NCBI GenBank assembly: GCA_018001015.1
Contig: JAGNIV010000008.1
Coordinates: 81,232 to 145,231 of the forward strand
Length of the DNA stretch: 64,000 nucleotides
From: Phenylobacterium sp.
GTDB taxonomy: Bacteria > Pseudomonadota > Alphaproteobacteria > Caulobacterales > Caulobacteraceae
Direction of reading: 5' to 3'
In this document: one piece after another, positions 1-8,105 of the stretch
Layout: the number at the start of each line of letters is the position of its first letter
Position numbering within the stretch: position 1 is the first letter of the stretch
Program-made: the position numbers and the translations under genes
The notes under the pieces: generated by a model
The model's input: the letters and a program-made list of their open reading frames with translations, nothing else
What the model was told of the DNA's origin: nothing
The model's database searches: none

Positions 1-118
1 CATAGAGGGCGGCCAGGCGCGGGTCGGCGGGCTTGAGGCTGGCATAGTCAGCGGGCGGCCCGGCCGGCTTGGCGCAGGCGGCGAGGCCCAGCAGTGCGAT
101 CAGAACAAGGTGTCTCAA
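1..118 (-). CDS. Probable lipoprotein, N-terminal part only (cut by window edge)
   Basis: Reading leftward from a TTG codon at 116-118, the translation begins LRHLVLIALLGLAAC (first residue Met in practice), a hydrophobic leader ending in a lipobox LAAC, so the mature protein would be lipid-anchored at about Cys15. A purine-rich stretch (GGGGGAAGA) just upstream fits a ribosome-binding site. Only about 39 codons lie inside the window, with a mature start rich in Ala and Pro, so no family can be assigned. The TTG start is inferred because no in-frame ATG with a better site is seen nearby. Confidence 0.5.
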   Translation of the reverse strand, partial: MRHLVLIALLGLAACAKPAGPPADYASLKPADPRLAALY

Positions 119-158
119 ACGTCTTCCCCCCGGGGCGCGGCCCTCTTCACGTCGTGTC

Positions 159-262
159 ATCCCGGTTTTCGCGCGAGCGAAAGACCGGGACCCATAGACA
201 CCGATTTATCCGGCACGCCCCGCGTGTCTGGGTCCCGGACAAGTGCTACGCACTTTCCAGGG
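159..262. repeat. Palindromic intergenic repeat (REP-like), three hairpins
   Basis: Three successive inverted repeats fill this gap: CCCGGT near 161-166 with ACCGGG at 184-189 (the arms extend inward with TTTCGC/GCGAAA); GGGACCCATAGACAC at 187-201 with GTGTCTGGGTCCC at 224-236 (two-base bulge); and AAGTG-ctacg-CACTT at 241-255. There is no coding signal. The compact multi-hairpin structure is what dispersed palindromic repeats look like; that it is dispersed is inferred, since only one copy of this type is in the window. Confidence 0.6.
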
Positions 263-277
263 CGACAGCGAGGAGAG

Positions 278-1054
278 CTACCCCAGCCGACCTATCGCCT
301 CGACCACCTGGGCGGTCTTTTCGACGGTGACCATGTGGCCGGCCTCGGGGATGGAAACCAGCTCGGCGCCCGCGATCCCCTTCTTGAAGCCGTGGGCGTA
401 GAAGGGCGGGACCATGCGGTCGGAGTCCCCCCAGACCACCACCGTCCTGGCCTTGATCCGGTACAGGCGCTGCGACAGCCCCCGCTCTGGGATGGGGAAC
501 AGGATGCGGCCGGCCATGCCCAGCTGGCGGGCGTTGGTCACCAGATAGGTCTGCAGGAAGTTGGGGTCCTCGACATTGCGCCCGGCCGTCAGGATCGCCG
601 CGCCGGCCGCCGCGTCATGGAACAGGTACTGCGGCATCTCGTAGGGCATCAGCGAGAACATGTCGGCCACCGGGTGGTCGTCGTCCCACAGGCCGGTCGG
701 GCAGATCAGGGCCAGGCGGGTCAGGTCGTTGGGCTGGGCCGCGGCCATCTCGGCGGCGATCATGCCGCCCATGGAGTGGCCCACGAGGATGGGGTCCTTG
801 AGGCCCAGCGCCTCGACGACGTCCCAACTGTGCTGGGTGAAATCCAGCATGTCGCGGATCTCGCCGCACTCTTCGCTGTCGCCGTAGCCGGGGATCAGCG
901 GGGCGTAGACGTGGTGCGCCTCGGCCAGCGCCAGGAGGAACGGGTCATCGGCGGTGACGCCGCCGGCGCCGTGCAGGAAGACGAGGTCAGGGCCGGAGCC
1001 GCCCTCGAGATAGCGGACCGGGACGTGGCGGGTTTCGACGGTCTTCAGTTCCAT
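278..1054 (-). CDS. Alpha/beta-fold hydrolase
   Basis: A 258-residue alpha/beta hydrolase of the single-domain type. The oxyanion loop is FLHGAGG near residue 26, the nucleophile elbow GHSMGG puts Ser94 in the active site, the acid lies in WGDSDRMVP and the histidine in EAGHM near the C-terminus. It has no signal peptide, so it is cytoplasmic. The ATG at 1052-1054 is chosen because AGGAGGGA sits 6-8 bases upstream; longer readings would run into the preceding gene. It follows the flavin monooxygenase by 11 bases on the same strand, so the two are co-transcribed, and it may hydrolyse the ester or lactone product of that oxygenase (inference). Substrate unknown. Confidence 0.85.
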   Translation of the reverse strand: MELKTVETRHVPVRYLEGGSGPDLVFLHGAGGVTADDPFLLALAEAHHVYAPLIPGYGDSEECGEIRDMLDFTQHSWDVVEALGLKDPILVGHSMGGMIAAEMAAAQPNDLTRLALICPTGLWDDDHPVADMFSLMPYEMPQYLFHDAAAGAAILTAGRNVEDPNFLQTYLVTNARQLGMAGRILFPIPERGLSQRLYRIKARTVVVWGDSDRMVPPFYAHGFKKGIAGAELVSIPEAGHMVTVEKTAQVVEAIGRLG

Positions 1055-1065
1055 GATCGTCCCTC

Positions 1066-2337
1066 CTACGCGTAGGTCTTGGCGAGTTCGGCGCTGGTGG
1101 GCGCCTCCTTGCGCAGGGCGCCGGAGGTGACCCGGCTGGCCAGGGGGCTGGTCCAGAAGCGGTTGTCGTGGTCCCAGTCGGGGAACATGTTCCGAAGCTT
1201 GGGCATCACCTTCTCGGCGAACAGCTTGGTGGAATACATGCACTTGTCGGCAGGCATGTTCCCCACGTGCATCAGGCAGAAGATGTTGCCGACGTTGAGG
1301 CCCTTGATCAGCTCCTCCATCCGCTGGCGCACGGTCTCCGGCGAGCCGGCGATCACGTGACCCTGCTCGGTCAGCTCCTTCCAGGTCAGCTGGGTGTAGC
1401 CGCCGCGCGGCGGGGCGTATTGGCTGAGCGCCCCGGTCTGGATGGTCTTGATGGTCCGGTAGCCGGGCGCGTCGGCGAAGCCCGGATAGACGTGCAGGCA
1501 GCGATTGTAGAAGTAGCTGACGTGCTCGGAATAGAGCCGCTCGGCCTCCTCGTCGGTCTCCGCCACCAGGATGGTCTGGGCGAAGCCCGCCCGGTAGGGG
1601 CTCTTGTCCACGCCGCGCTCGTCCACCCGGCGCCAGTAGCCGTCCATCAGGGCCTGGGCCCGCAGATAGCCGGAGAAGCTGAGGTAGGAATAGGAATAGG
1701 TGTTGTCGATGCAGAAGTCGTAGGTCTCCACCGAGCCGCCGCCGGGGATGTGGACCGGCGGGTGGGGGGCGTCCTGGATCGGGCGCGGCCAGATGTTGAC
1801 GTGCCGCAGCTTGTTGTAGCGGCCGTTCCAGGCGAAGGGCTCCCGCGTGGTCCAGGCCTTGATGATCAGGTCATGGGCTTCCTGGTACTTCTCCCGCGTG
1901 AGCGATGGGATCTGGCCGTAGCAGTAGTTGGTGTCCATCGAGGTCCCCACCGGGAACCCCGCCACCAGGCGCCCGCCGGAGATGCAGTCCAGCATGGCGA
2001 ATTCCTCGGCCACGCGGATCGGCGGATTGTACAGCGCGATGGAGTTGCCCAGGACGACGATGGCCGCGTCCTTGGTGCGGCGCGCCAGCCCCGCGGCGAT
2101 GATGTTGGGGGACGGCATGATGCCGTAGCCGTTCTGGTGGTGCTCGTTCACCCCGACGCCGTCGAACCCGAGGGTATCGGCGTATTCCAGCAGGTCCATA
2201 TAGGTGTTGTAGACCTCATGGCTCTTGGCCGGATCGAACAGCTTCTGGTCGATATCGACCCAGACCGACCGGTTCTTCTCCCGGAAATCGTCCGGCAGAT
2301 AGGGCCACGGCATCAGGTTGAACCAGGTGAACTTCAT
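1066..2337 (-). CDS. LLM-class flavin-dependent monooxygenase (bacterial luciferase-like)
   Basis: A 423-residue TIM-barrel flavin oxidoreductase of the luciferase-like family. The motifs GFDGVGVNEHHQNGYGIMPSP near residue 57 and CISGGRLVAGFPVG near residue 118 are the usual conserved strands. Such enzymes use reduced FMN and O2 to oxidise organic substrates, often in terpenoid, alkane or aromatic breakdown. A GGAGGAA site precedes the ATG. It is the first gene of a two-gene operon with an alpha/beta hydrolase. The C-terminal 50 residues after the barrel (NMFPDWDHDN onward) look like a family-specific tail. The substrate cannot be read from the sequence. Confidence 0.88.
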   Translation of the reverse strand: MKFTWFNLMPWPYLPDDFREKNRSVWVDIDQKLFDPAKSHEVYNTYMDLLEYADTLGFDGVGVNEHHQNGYGIMPSPNIIAAGLARRTKDAAIVVLGNSIALYNPPIRVAEEFAMLDCISGGRLVAGFPVGTSMDTNYCYGQIPSLTREKYQEAHDLIIKAWTTREPFAWNGRYNKLRHVNIWPRPIQDAPHPPVHIPGGGSVETYDFCIDNTYSYSYLSFSGYLRAQALMDGYWRRVDERGVDKSPYRAGFAQTILVAETDEEAERLYSEHVSYFYNRCLHVYPGFADAPGYRTIKTIQTGALSQYAPPRGGYTQLTWKELTEQGHVIAGSPETVRQRMEELIKGLNVGNIFCLMHVGNMPADKCMYSTKLFAEKVMPKLRNMFPDWDHDNRFWTSPLASRVTSGALRKEAPTSAELAKTYA

Positions 2338-2431
2338 GGGCTCGTTCCTCCACCCCGCCTCTGTCGGGCGGTCATGTGAACGACGATAATCCGATGAGGC
2401 CCGGCGCCAAGGGGGTTGCTGGGCGTTACCC

Positions 2432-3118
2432 CTAGCAGGCGGCGCCGGTCCTGGCCTCGTGCTCCAAGACGGGGCGCACGACCTGCGTCCAAAGTTCGTA
2501 GCCGGCCGGCGTCATGTGCAGGCCGTCGGCGACGAAGATGTCCTTCGGCTGGCCGTTCTCCAGCATGGTGGGGACGACGTCGACCACCGTGAGGTCCGGG
2601 CGTTTGGCGGCCATGGCGCGAACCGCGTCATTGACCTGCGCCTGCTCGGCCAGCTGGGTGAAGCGCAGCTTCGAGGGCTTGAGCGTGATGAAATAGACCG
2701 TGACGGGGCCAAGGCGCATGTCCTTGAGGTCCATAAAGGCCTGGAAGTCGGCGGTGACCTCACCCGGGGTCTTCTTGGCCGCCCACAGGTCGTTCTCGCC
2801 GGCATAGAAGAAGATCGCGCGGGGGTGATAGGGCGTGACCACCTGGTCGAAATAGAGCGTCACGTCGGCGATCTGCGAGCCGCCGAAGCCGCGGTTGATC
2901 ACGGGATAGGGGGCCATGTCCTGGTCCAGCGTCTTCCAGAAACGGATGCTGGAGGAACCGGTGAACAGGAAACCGCAGGGCTTGGGCGGGGTCGCCTGGT
3001 CCAGCTCGGCGAAGCGGGCCAACTCGGGCGCGAACCGGTTCTCCGGCGGCGCGGCGGCGGCGGTGAGCGACAGCAGCGCGAGCGCCATGAGCGCGCGGCG
3101 CGTGAACGACCTGGGCAT
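2432..3118 (-). CDS. Exported SGNH/GDSL-family hydrolase
   Basis: A 228-residue esterase-like protein with an N-terminal signal peptide (MPRSFTRRALMALALLSLTA, cleavage probably near AAAAP). SGNH blocks are visible in order: FTGSSSIRFW (nucleophile about Ser56), GGSQI (79-83), GEND (107-110) and DGLHMTPAGY near the C-terminus with the Asp-x-x-His pair. These are secreted or periplasmic esterases and acyl hydrolases. It is the last gene of an operon after an exported alpha/beta hydrolase (27-base gap) and an outer-membrane barrel protein, suggesting that all three act at the cell surface or in the periplasm. Substrate not assignable. Confidence 0.85.
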   Translation of the reverse strand: MPRSFTRRALMALALLSLTAAAAPPENRFAPELARFAELDQATPPKPCGFLFTGSSSIRFWKTLDQDMAPYPVINRGFGGSQIADVTLYFDQVVTPYHPRAIFFYAGENDLWAAKKTPGEVTADFQAFMDLKDMRLGPVTVYFITLKPSKLRFTQLAEQAQVNDAVRAMAAKRPDLTVVDVVPTMLENGQPKDIFVADGLHMTPAGYELWTQVVRPVLEHEARTGAAC

Positions 3119-3145
3119 CGGCGAACTCCCTACTTTCGGGAGAGA

Positions 3146-3937
3146 CTACTGAGCGGGCTGGGACAGCGCCAGCAGGCGGTCGGTGCGTTTGGCCCAGCAA
3201 CAGGTGTGCTTCTCCGACCAGACAAGAACCTTCCCGCCCAGACGACGCGCGGACGCTTCGCTAAGCGCCGGGGGCACGACCTGATCGAAGCGGCCCAGGA
3301 CATGAAGCTGGACGACGCCCGGCGGCAGGGTGACATCGGCGGGATCAAGGGAGCCGGTGAGAGGGCTCGCGCCATGCCACTGCGCCCAGGCGGCGAGGTC
3401 CAGCGGCGCGGCGAGGGTGACGAGGACGGCGACATCGGTGCGCCGGGCGGCCACCAGGGCGGCCATGGTCCCGCCGCCGGACCAGCCCACCAGCCGCAGG
3501 CGCGCAGCGCCCGAGCGGCGCTTCAGGTCATCGATGGCGAGGCTGGAGGCGGCGACCGCAGCCTCTGAATAGCGGCCGGTCGTCCAGTCGGACGGGGTGC
3601 AGGCCGCGTCCTTCACATACTGGCAGGGACGCCCCAGCCAGGCCACCGGTCCCTGCGGCCAGGCCTGGGCGATGCGGAAGCCCAGGGGGTCCGCGGGCGT
3701 CGGGTCGGCGGACGGCCGGCCCTTGCGGTCGTGAGCGTTTCCGTCGCCCTCGATCACTACGGTGAGCAGGTCGCCCGTGGGTGACGAATCCTTCGAGGCG
3801 GCGGCGAGGATGCGGGAGCCCGCAACCACCTCGAAGGACGTCCAACCCCTGCCGGCGGGGCTGGCGCCGGCAGGGGCCGTCAGCAGGGAGACCAGCGCCA
3901 GGCCGAGGGCCGGAACAGACGCCAGTCGCCGCCGCAT
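3146..3937 (-). CDS. Exported alpha/beta hydrolase
   Basis: A 263-residue protein with a signal peptide (MRRRLASVPALGLALVSLLT, then APAGA). The nucleophile elbow GWSGGG places the catalytic serine at about residue 153, and a histidine follows in SEKHTCCW near the end. Several cysteines (CQYVKDAAC, HTCC) would suit disulfides in the periplasm. The layout resembles short polyester or peptide esterases, but the specificity is unknown. It starts 11 bases after the stop of the barrel gene and precedes the SGNH hydrolase by 27 bases, so the three make one transcription unit. Confidence 0.8.
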   Translation of the reverse strand: MRRRLASVPALGLALVSLLTAPAGASPAGRGWTSFEVVAGSRILAAASKDSSPTGDLLTVVIEGDGNAHDRKGRPSADPTPADPLGFRIAQAWPQGPVAWLGRPCQYVKDAACTPSDWTTGRYSEAAVAASSLAIDDLKRRSGAARLRLVGWSGGGTMAALVAARRTDVAVLVTLAAPLDLAAWAQWHGASPLTGSLDPADVTLPPGVVQLHVLGRFDQVVPPALSEASARRLGGKVLVWSEKHTCCWAKRTDRLLALSQPAQ

Positions 3938-3948
3938 CAGCTCTCTCC

Positions 3949-5376
3949 TCAGAAAGCCCGACGAAGGGTGAAGCCGAAGCTGGTCTCACCCTCGTTCTTC
4001 TTGCCGACCAGGGTCTGGATGTTGAAGGCCAGGGCCAGGTCGTCCGACAGCGGGGCGGCGAAGCCCGCGCCGATGTAGCCGTATTCCTTGTCGACGCCGG
4101 CCGGACCGTCGGTCTGGCTGTTGAAGCTGGCGCTGACATAGGGGAGCCAGTTGGAGCCGGTGAAGATCAGCGCCGTGCCGGCCTGGGCGATGGTCAGGTC
4201 GGTGGAATTGCCGGCGATCGGACGGCCGGCGTTGTCCCGGTAGGCGTCGGTGTCGGAGGTCGAGGCGATGACGCCCAGGCTGGGGGTCAGGACCCAGTCG
4301 GCGCCGAGATCGACGGTGGTCCCGATGCTCACCGAACCGAACAGCTGGTTGCGGTCGGTCTCGCCGAAGGAGCGCAGGAGCCCGGCGGTGCGGCCGTACT
4401 CGACCTCGTCATTGGAATAGCCCACCGTGCCGGTGATCTGGAAGGCGGGGCTCGCCGACCAGCTGGCATAGGCGCCGACCGTCCAGCCCTTGGTCTGATA
4501 GTCCACCGCCGCGCCGTCGAGCTGCATGGAGCCGTAGCCGACATAGGCGCCGAGCACGGTGCTGTCGAAGATCACGTCGCCGCCGATGGCGGCCGAGCCG
4601 CCCCAACCGTCCTGGGCCGAGCCCGGGCGGCTGTCATCGACATAGGAACCCGAGGCGTTGACCCACAGGCCGGTCTGCGGCTCGAAGGCGCCGGCGTTCA
4701 GGCCCTTGTAGACCCGGCCGTTGCGGGTCTGAGGACCAAGGCCCGAGGTCAGGCCAGCCAGGGACAGGCCCTGCAGGCGCTGGGCGACGAAGTTCTGCAT
4801 GCTGGTGGCGTTCACCCGCGTGCCGACCAGGGCCAGGAAGAGCTGGTCAGCCTCGGCCTGGGTGATGAGGGCCTGCTCGGGGACGGTCATGGTGATCACC
4901 GCGCCGGTGGAGGTGGTGACCGTGGTGGTGGTTCCGGCCGGCGTGGTCGTTGTCGTAATGGTCGCAGGCGTGGTGGGCGTCGTCGGCGGGGTGGGCGTGG
5001 TCGGGGTCGTCGGGGTAGTGGAGCCGCTGGACTGGCCGAAGGCCACCGCGCAGGCGCCCGAGCCGGTGACCGCCTGGGTCACGGTGTTGACCACGCAGTT
5101 GAAGGCCTCGGTGGTCCCGCCGGCGGCGATGGTGCCGGTGTAGGAGATGCTGGTGGCGCTGGGCACGATGCTGGTGAACTTCACCGTGGCGGGGTTGGCC
5201 GCATAGGGACCGCCCGAGATGTTGATGGTGATATTGTTCAGGCCCCCGACGGTGGTCACGATGGTCGTGCCGTCGGGCAGGGTGACCGTGCTGTTGGCCC
5301 CCTGGGCGTAGGCCGAGCCGGCCCCAAGGCCGAGGCTCAGCAGGAAGGCCGCGAAGGCGGCCGCAAGAAAGCGCAT
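3949..5376 (-). CDS. Outer-membrane beta-barrel (autotransporter-like) protein with Thr/Pro linker
   Basis: A 475-residue exported protein. Order: signal peptide (residues 1-24, ending SAYAQ); a roughly 90-residue beta-rich N-terminal domain with Cys94 and Cys109; a low-complexity Thr/Pro tract (about 117-160); a short helical stretch (about 165-205); then an antiparallel barrel to the end, finishing FTLRRAF with the C-terminal phenylalanine typical of proteins inserted by the BAM complex. The ATG at 5374-5376 starts the signal peptide directly; the 12 upstream codons do not resemble one. The passenger is very small for an autotransporter, so it may be a surface display or adhesion module. 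It heads the operon with two exported hydrolases. Confidence 0.8.
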   Translation of the reverse strand: MRFLAAAFAAFLLSLGLGAGSAYAQGANSTVTLPDGTTIVTTVGGLNNITINISGGPYAANPATVKFTSIVPSATSISYTGTIAAGGTTEAFNCVVNTVTQAVTGSGACAVAFGQSSGSTTPTTPTTPTPPTTPTTPATITTTTTPAGTTTTVTTSTGAVITMTVPEQALITQAEADQLFLALVGTRVNATSMQNFVAQRLQGLSLAGLTSGLGPQTRNGRVYKGLNAGAFEPQTGLWVNASGSYVDDSRPGSAQDGWGGSAAIGGDVIFDSTVLGAYVGYGSMQLDGAAVDYQTKGWTVGAYASWSASPAFQITGTVGYSNDEVEYGRTAGLLRSFGETDRNQLFGSVSIGTTVDLGADWVLTPSLGVIASTSDTDAYRDNAGRPIAGNSTDLTIAQAGTALIFTGSNWLPYVSASFNSQTDGPAGVDKEYGYIGAGFAAPLSDDLALAFNIQTLVGKKNEGETSFGFTLRRAF

Positions 5377-5811
5377 GTCGAGTATCCCCAAACTGGTGTG
5401 ACTTACCGTCACGCCTGCTCGACCACGGGGAGGCGGCGCCCCGCATGATCCATCCGGACTATGCGAGGCGGGAAACCGTAGATTGTGATGTCAGCGCACC
5501 CTGGCGCGGGTCTTCCCAGCCCCACGCAACCGAACGCCCCACAAATTGTTTGTCATGCTTACAAAATATGGGTCGGCGAAACGTGGCGCCTTGGGTGCGA
5601 TGCCTGACCTACAATCCGTTCGGCTGATCATGCCGGTTGCGGCGCAATAGCGTGGCGGCAACCCATGTCTTGGAAGATCTCGTGAGCGCCTGGGCGGGGC
5701 CGGGCAACGCCTAGTTCACGATGCGCTTAGACGGAATCGTCTGAGCGTTGAATGCTGATCTGATTTCAAAGTCATAGAGCCGGATTCAGGCTTCGAGAGA
5801 CGCCATCCGGC
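5377..5811. other. Intergenic region upstream of the barrel operon
   Basis: This 435-base gap has no convincing gene. It contains an AT-rich stretch around 5540-5575 that stands out in this GC-rich sequence and could carry the promoter of the leftward barrel operon, and a palindromic repeat at its right end (listed separately). A 60-codon reading frame on the plus strand (5445-5627) has no ribosome-binding site and no recognisable product and is not called. Confidence 0.5.
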
Positions 5812-5812
5812 T
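5721..5812. repeat. Palindromic intergenic repeat, two hairpins
   Basis: The first hairpin is CGCTTAGACG-GAAT-CGTCTGAGCG (5723-5746, one mismatch). The second is formed by AGCCGGAT near 5779 and ATCCGGCTT near 5805-5813. The spacing and the AT-rich link between the hairpins resemble the element at 9461-9555, so both may belong to one dispersed family; this is inferred from two copies only. It lies just 3' of the LuxR-hydrolase gene stop and may also act as its terminator. Confidence 0.6.
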
Positions 5813-7512
5813 TAGACCCGCGCCAGCCAGGCCATGGCCTCAGGCCAGTGCTTATGGGCCAGGAAGCGTCCGATGCCCGGGTAGACACGGGTGGATTCCA
5901 CGTGGTCGCCCAGCCAGGCCTGGACCTCTTCGACCCCGTTCATCGGATCCTGGTCGCCGTGCCAGAGGGTGACGGGGCAGGCGAGGTCCGAGAGGTCGGG
6001 CGCTGCGGATTTGGCGGCGCAGCGGATGGCGTCGGCCGCGCCGCGGGCGCTGACCGCCACCGACTCGCGTGTATAGTCGATGATGAAGTCCAGCAGTTCT
6101 GGGTGGGCCTTCAGATAGGCCGCGTCGCCGGGGGCCGAGGCTGCGGCGCGGGCATAGCGCTCGAACTGGGCCCGGCTGAGGCTCAGCCGCATCATCTCGA
6201 AGATCATGTCCGACAGCCACGGGTTGCGATAGATGCGCCGCCAGAACAGGGTCAGCTTATGGCCCTGGTCACGCTCCCGCTCCGCCTGAAGGCCCGGCGG
6301 ACGTCCCGAGGCCAGCAGGATGCGGGTGACCGAATCCCCCAGTTGCACGGCGGCCTCCATGGCGTAGGCCGCCCCGTCGGTGTTGGTGGTGATCTGCAGG
6401 CCGTCGATCCCCAGATGCCGGATCAGGGCCACGGAGTCGGCGGCGACATTCGCGTAGGTGAAGTCCGGGTGCGGATCGGATCGCCCCGCCCCCGCCCGCT
6501 CGGTGGCGATCATCCGCAGGCCCAGATCGCGGGCCAGGGCGTTGGTCCCCCGCGGCAATAGACTGGACGAAAGGTCCTGGGTGATCACCAGCACCGGCCG
6601 TCCGGCGGGATCGCCATAGTCTCGCCAGGCCAGGCGGCGGCCGTCGGCGAGCTTGAACAGCTGGACCGGCGGCGCGGTCTCGGCCGCCGCCCGCTCGGTG
6701 GCGACGATGGCGCCGCCGAGCGGGCGGTGTCCGCCGGCTGGGTCCTCGAAGGCCTGGGCCAGGGCGCCGAGCTGGGTCAGGGCCCTCACCAGCTCGCTCT
6801 GCCGGTTTAGGCCCATCTTGTCGAAGACGGCGCGCAGCTGGTTGCGCACCGTGTTCAAACTGACATCCAGGTCGTCGGCGGCCTCCTTCAGGCTGAGGCC
6901 ATCCTTCAGTCGCGCCGCCAGCCGGGTCTCGGCCGGGGTCAGGCCGAAGCTCTCGCGGACGCTGGCCCACAGGCGGTCGGTGGTTTCGACCGCCGGAAAC
7001 ACGATGGCGATGTCGCCCTCCCCGCGCGGCGACGGCTGCGGCAGGGTGGCGGCCAGGCCGGGCGGCAGGGCCGCGGCGGGCGTCACATAGGCGAAGTGCG
7101 GGCCTTCGTCCTCCTCGTCGAGGAACTTGACGATCACCTGCCGGCCGCGGGTTTCGCGCAGGCGCTTGCGCGCCTGGGTCAGGGCCTCGTGGTTGGAGGG
7201 GTTGAGGAAGGACAGGCCTCGGGCCTCGATGTGGCCCAGCCGATGCTTGAACAGGCGCTCACCGGCGGGGTTGCAGGCCGCCGCCCCACCCGATCCGGCG
7301 ACCACGATGACGCCCACAGCGGCCCGCTCGCCACCGCCCGCCGCCGCGCGGGCCAGGTTGGTCATGCCCTCGGTCCGCAGGGGCGCCTCGCCGTCCTGGG
7401 CCGGCACGTCCAGGGCTTCGATCACCTCTTCCCAGCGCTCGGGATCGGCGGCGACGGCGTACATCGTCTCGATCACCAGAGAGACATTGGCCTTGGACTG
7501 GGCGGCGGACAT
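5812..7512 (-). CDS. LuxR-family regulator fused to a degenerate alpha/beta-hydrolase domain
   Basis: A 566-residue two-part protein. Residues 1-180 resemble the PAS-like sensory front of LuxR-type regulators. Residues about 188-248 are a clear LuxR helix-turn-helix (FGLTPAETRLAARLKDG, then SLNTVRNQLRAVFDKMG). Residues about 285-566 have an alpha/beta-hydrolase layout, but the catalytic positions look lost: the nucleophile elbow reads T376-N-T-D-G380 with Thr378 where Ser belongs, the oxyanion HG is replaced (ITQDLSSS), and the GxGH histidine position reads GIGRF. An acid motif remains (WHGDQDP). The hydrolase half is therefore probably a ligand sensor rather than an enzyme (inference). It is a single gene with no partner on the same strand. 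Confidence 0.8.
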   Translation of the reverse strand: MSAAQSKANVSLVIETMYAVAADPERWEEVIEALDVPAQDGEAPLRTEGMTNLARAAAGGGERAAVGVIVVAGSGGAAACNPAGERLFKHRLGHIEARGLSFLNPSNHEALTQARKRLRETRGRQVIVKFLDEEDEGPHFAYVTPAAALPPGLAATLPQPSPRGEGDIAIVFPAVETTDRLWASVRESFGLTPAETRLAARLKDGLSLKEAADDLDVSLNTVRNQLRAVFDKMGLNRQSELVRALTQLGALAQAFEDPAGGHRPLGGAIVATERAAAETAPPVQLFKLADGRRLAWRDYGDPAGRPVLVITQDLSSSLLPRGTNALARDLGLRMIATERAGAGRSDPHPDFTYANVAADSVALIRHLGIDGLQITTNTDGAAYAMEAAVQLGDSVTRILLASGRPPGLQAERERDQGHKLTLFWRRIYRNPWLSDMIFEMMRLSLSRAQFERYARAAASAPGDAAYLKAHPELLDFIIDYTRESVAVSARGAADAIRCAAKSAAPDLSDLACPVTLWHGDQDPMNGVEEVQAWLGDHVESTRVYPGIGRFLAHKHWPEAMAWLARV

Positions 7513-7577
7513 GCGGACCTTTGGGGGCTGGACCGGGGAGGATCAGCTTACACGGCGCGGGCCGAACGCAAGCCTCC

Positions 7578-8054
7578 CTATTCGGACGTGATCAGGGCCG
7601 CCCTGGCCCCGAGCGCCGTGACGAGGTCGGCGGGGGCCAGGTGCGCCTGCAGGCCGCGCTGGCCGGCGTTGACGAAGACCTGATCGTGGGCGAGCGCGGC
7701 CTCGTCCACCACGGTGGGGACGAGGCGCTTCTGGCCGAACGGGCTGACCCCACCAACCCGGTAGCCGGTAAGCCGCTCGGCGTCGGCGGGTTTCATCATC
7801 GCCGCGGCCTTGCCGCCGAACACCGCCGCCAGCCTCTTCATCGAGACCTCCTGGTCCGACGCCAGCACCGCGCAAACCGGTTTGCCGTCCACCTGGGCCA
7901 TCAGGGTCTTCAGCACCCGGGCCGGATCGGCGCCCAGGCTCTCGGCGGCCTGCAGCCCCACCCGGCCCGCGTCGGGGTCGTAGTCGTAGGTGTGCAGGGT
8001 GAAGGCGACGCCGGCCTTGCGCAGCGCCAGGGTCGCGGGAGTGGTCTTGGCCAT
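7578..8054 (-). CDS. ybaK: YbaK/EbsC-type Cys-tRNA(Pro) deacylase
   Basis: A 158-residue single-domain protein of the YbaK/ProX editing family, which hydrolyses Cys-tRNA(Pro) made in error by prolyl-tRNA synthetase. Typical signatures are the N-terminal TTPATLALRKAGVAFTLH, the lysine-bearing ARVLKTL, GYRVGGVSPFGQK and VFVNAGQRGLQ near the C-terminus. The length fits the family (about 155-160). The ATG at 8054 gives the standard MxKTTPA start; an alternative start lies three codons upstream. It is a single gene between the LuxR-hydrolase gene and a divergent exported unknown. Confidence 0.88.
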   Translation of the reverse strand: MAKTTPATLALRKAGVAFTLHTYDYDPDAGRVGLQAAESLGADPARVLKTLMAQVDGKPVCAVLASDQEVSMKRLAAVFGGKAAAMMKPADAERLTGYRVGGVSPFGQKRLVPTVVDEAALAHDQVFVNAGQRGLQAHLAPADLVTALGARAALITSE

Positions 8055-8105
8055 GGCGCGCAAGCTAGCTGGACGGCGCGGGCTTGAGAATGCGAGACGA
8101 GGGTC

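Noticed and set aside
3781-5448. Plus-strand open frame with Gly/Arg-rich repeats opposite the barrel gene
   Set aside because: The repeats are the reverse reading of the Thr/Pro linker of the barrel protein; the minus strand has a signal peptide, a barrel and operon structure.
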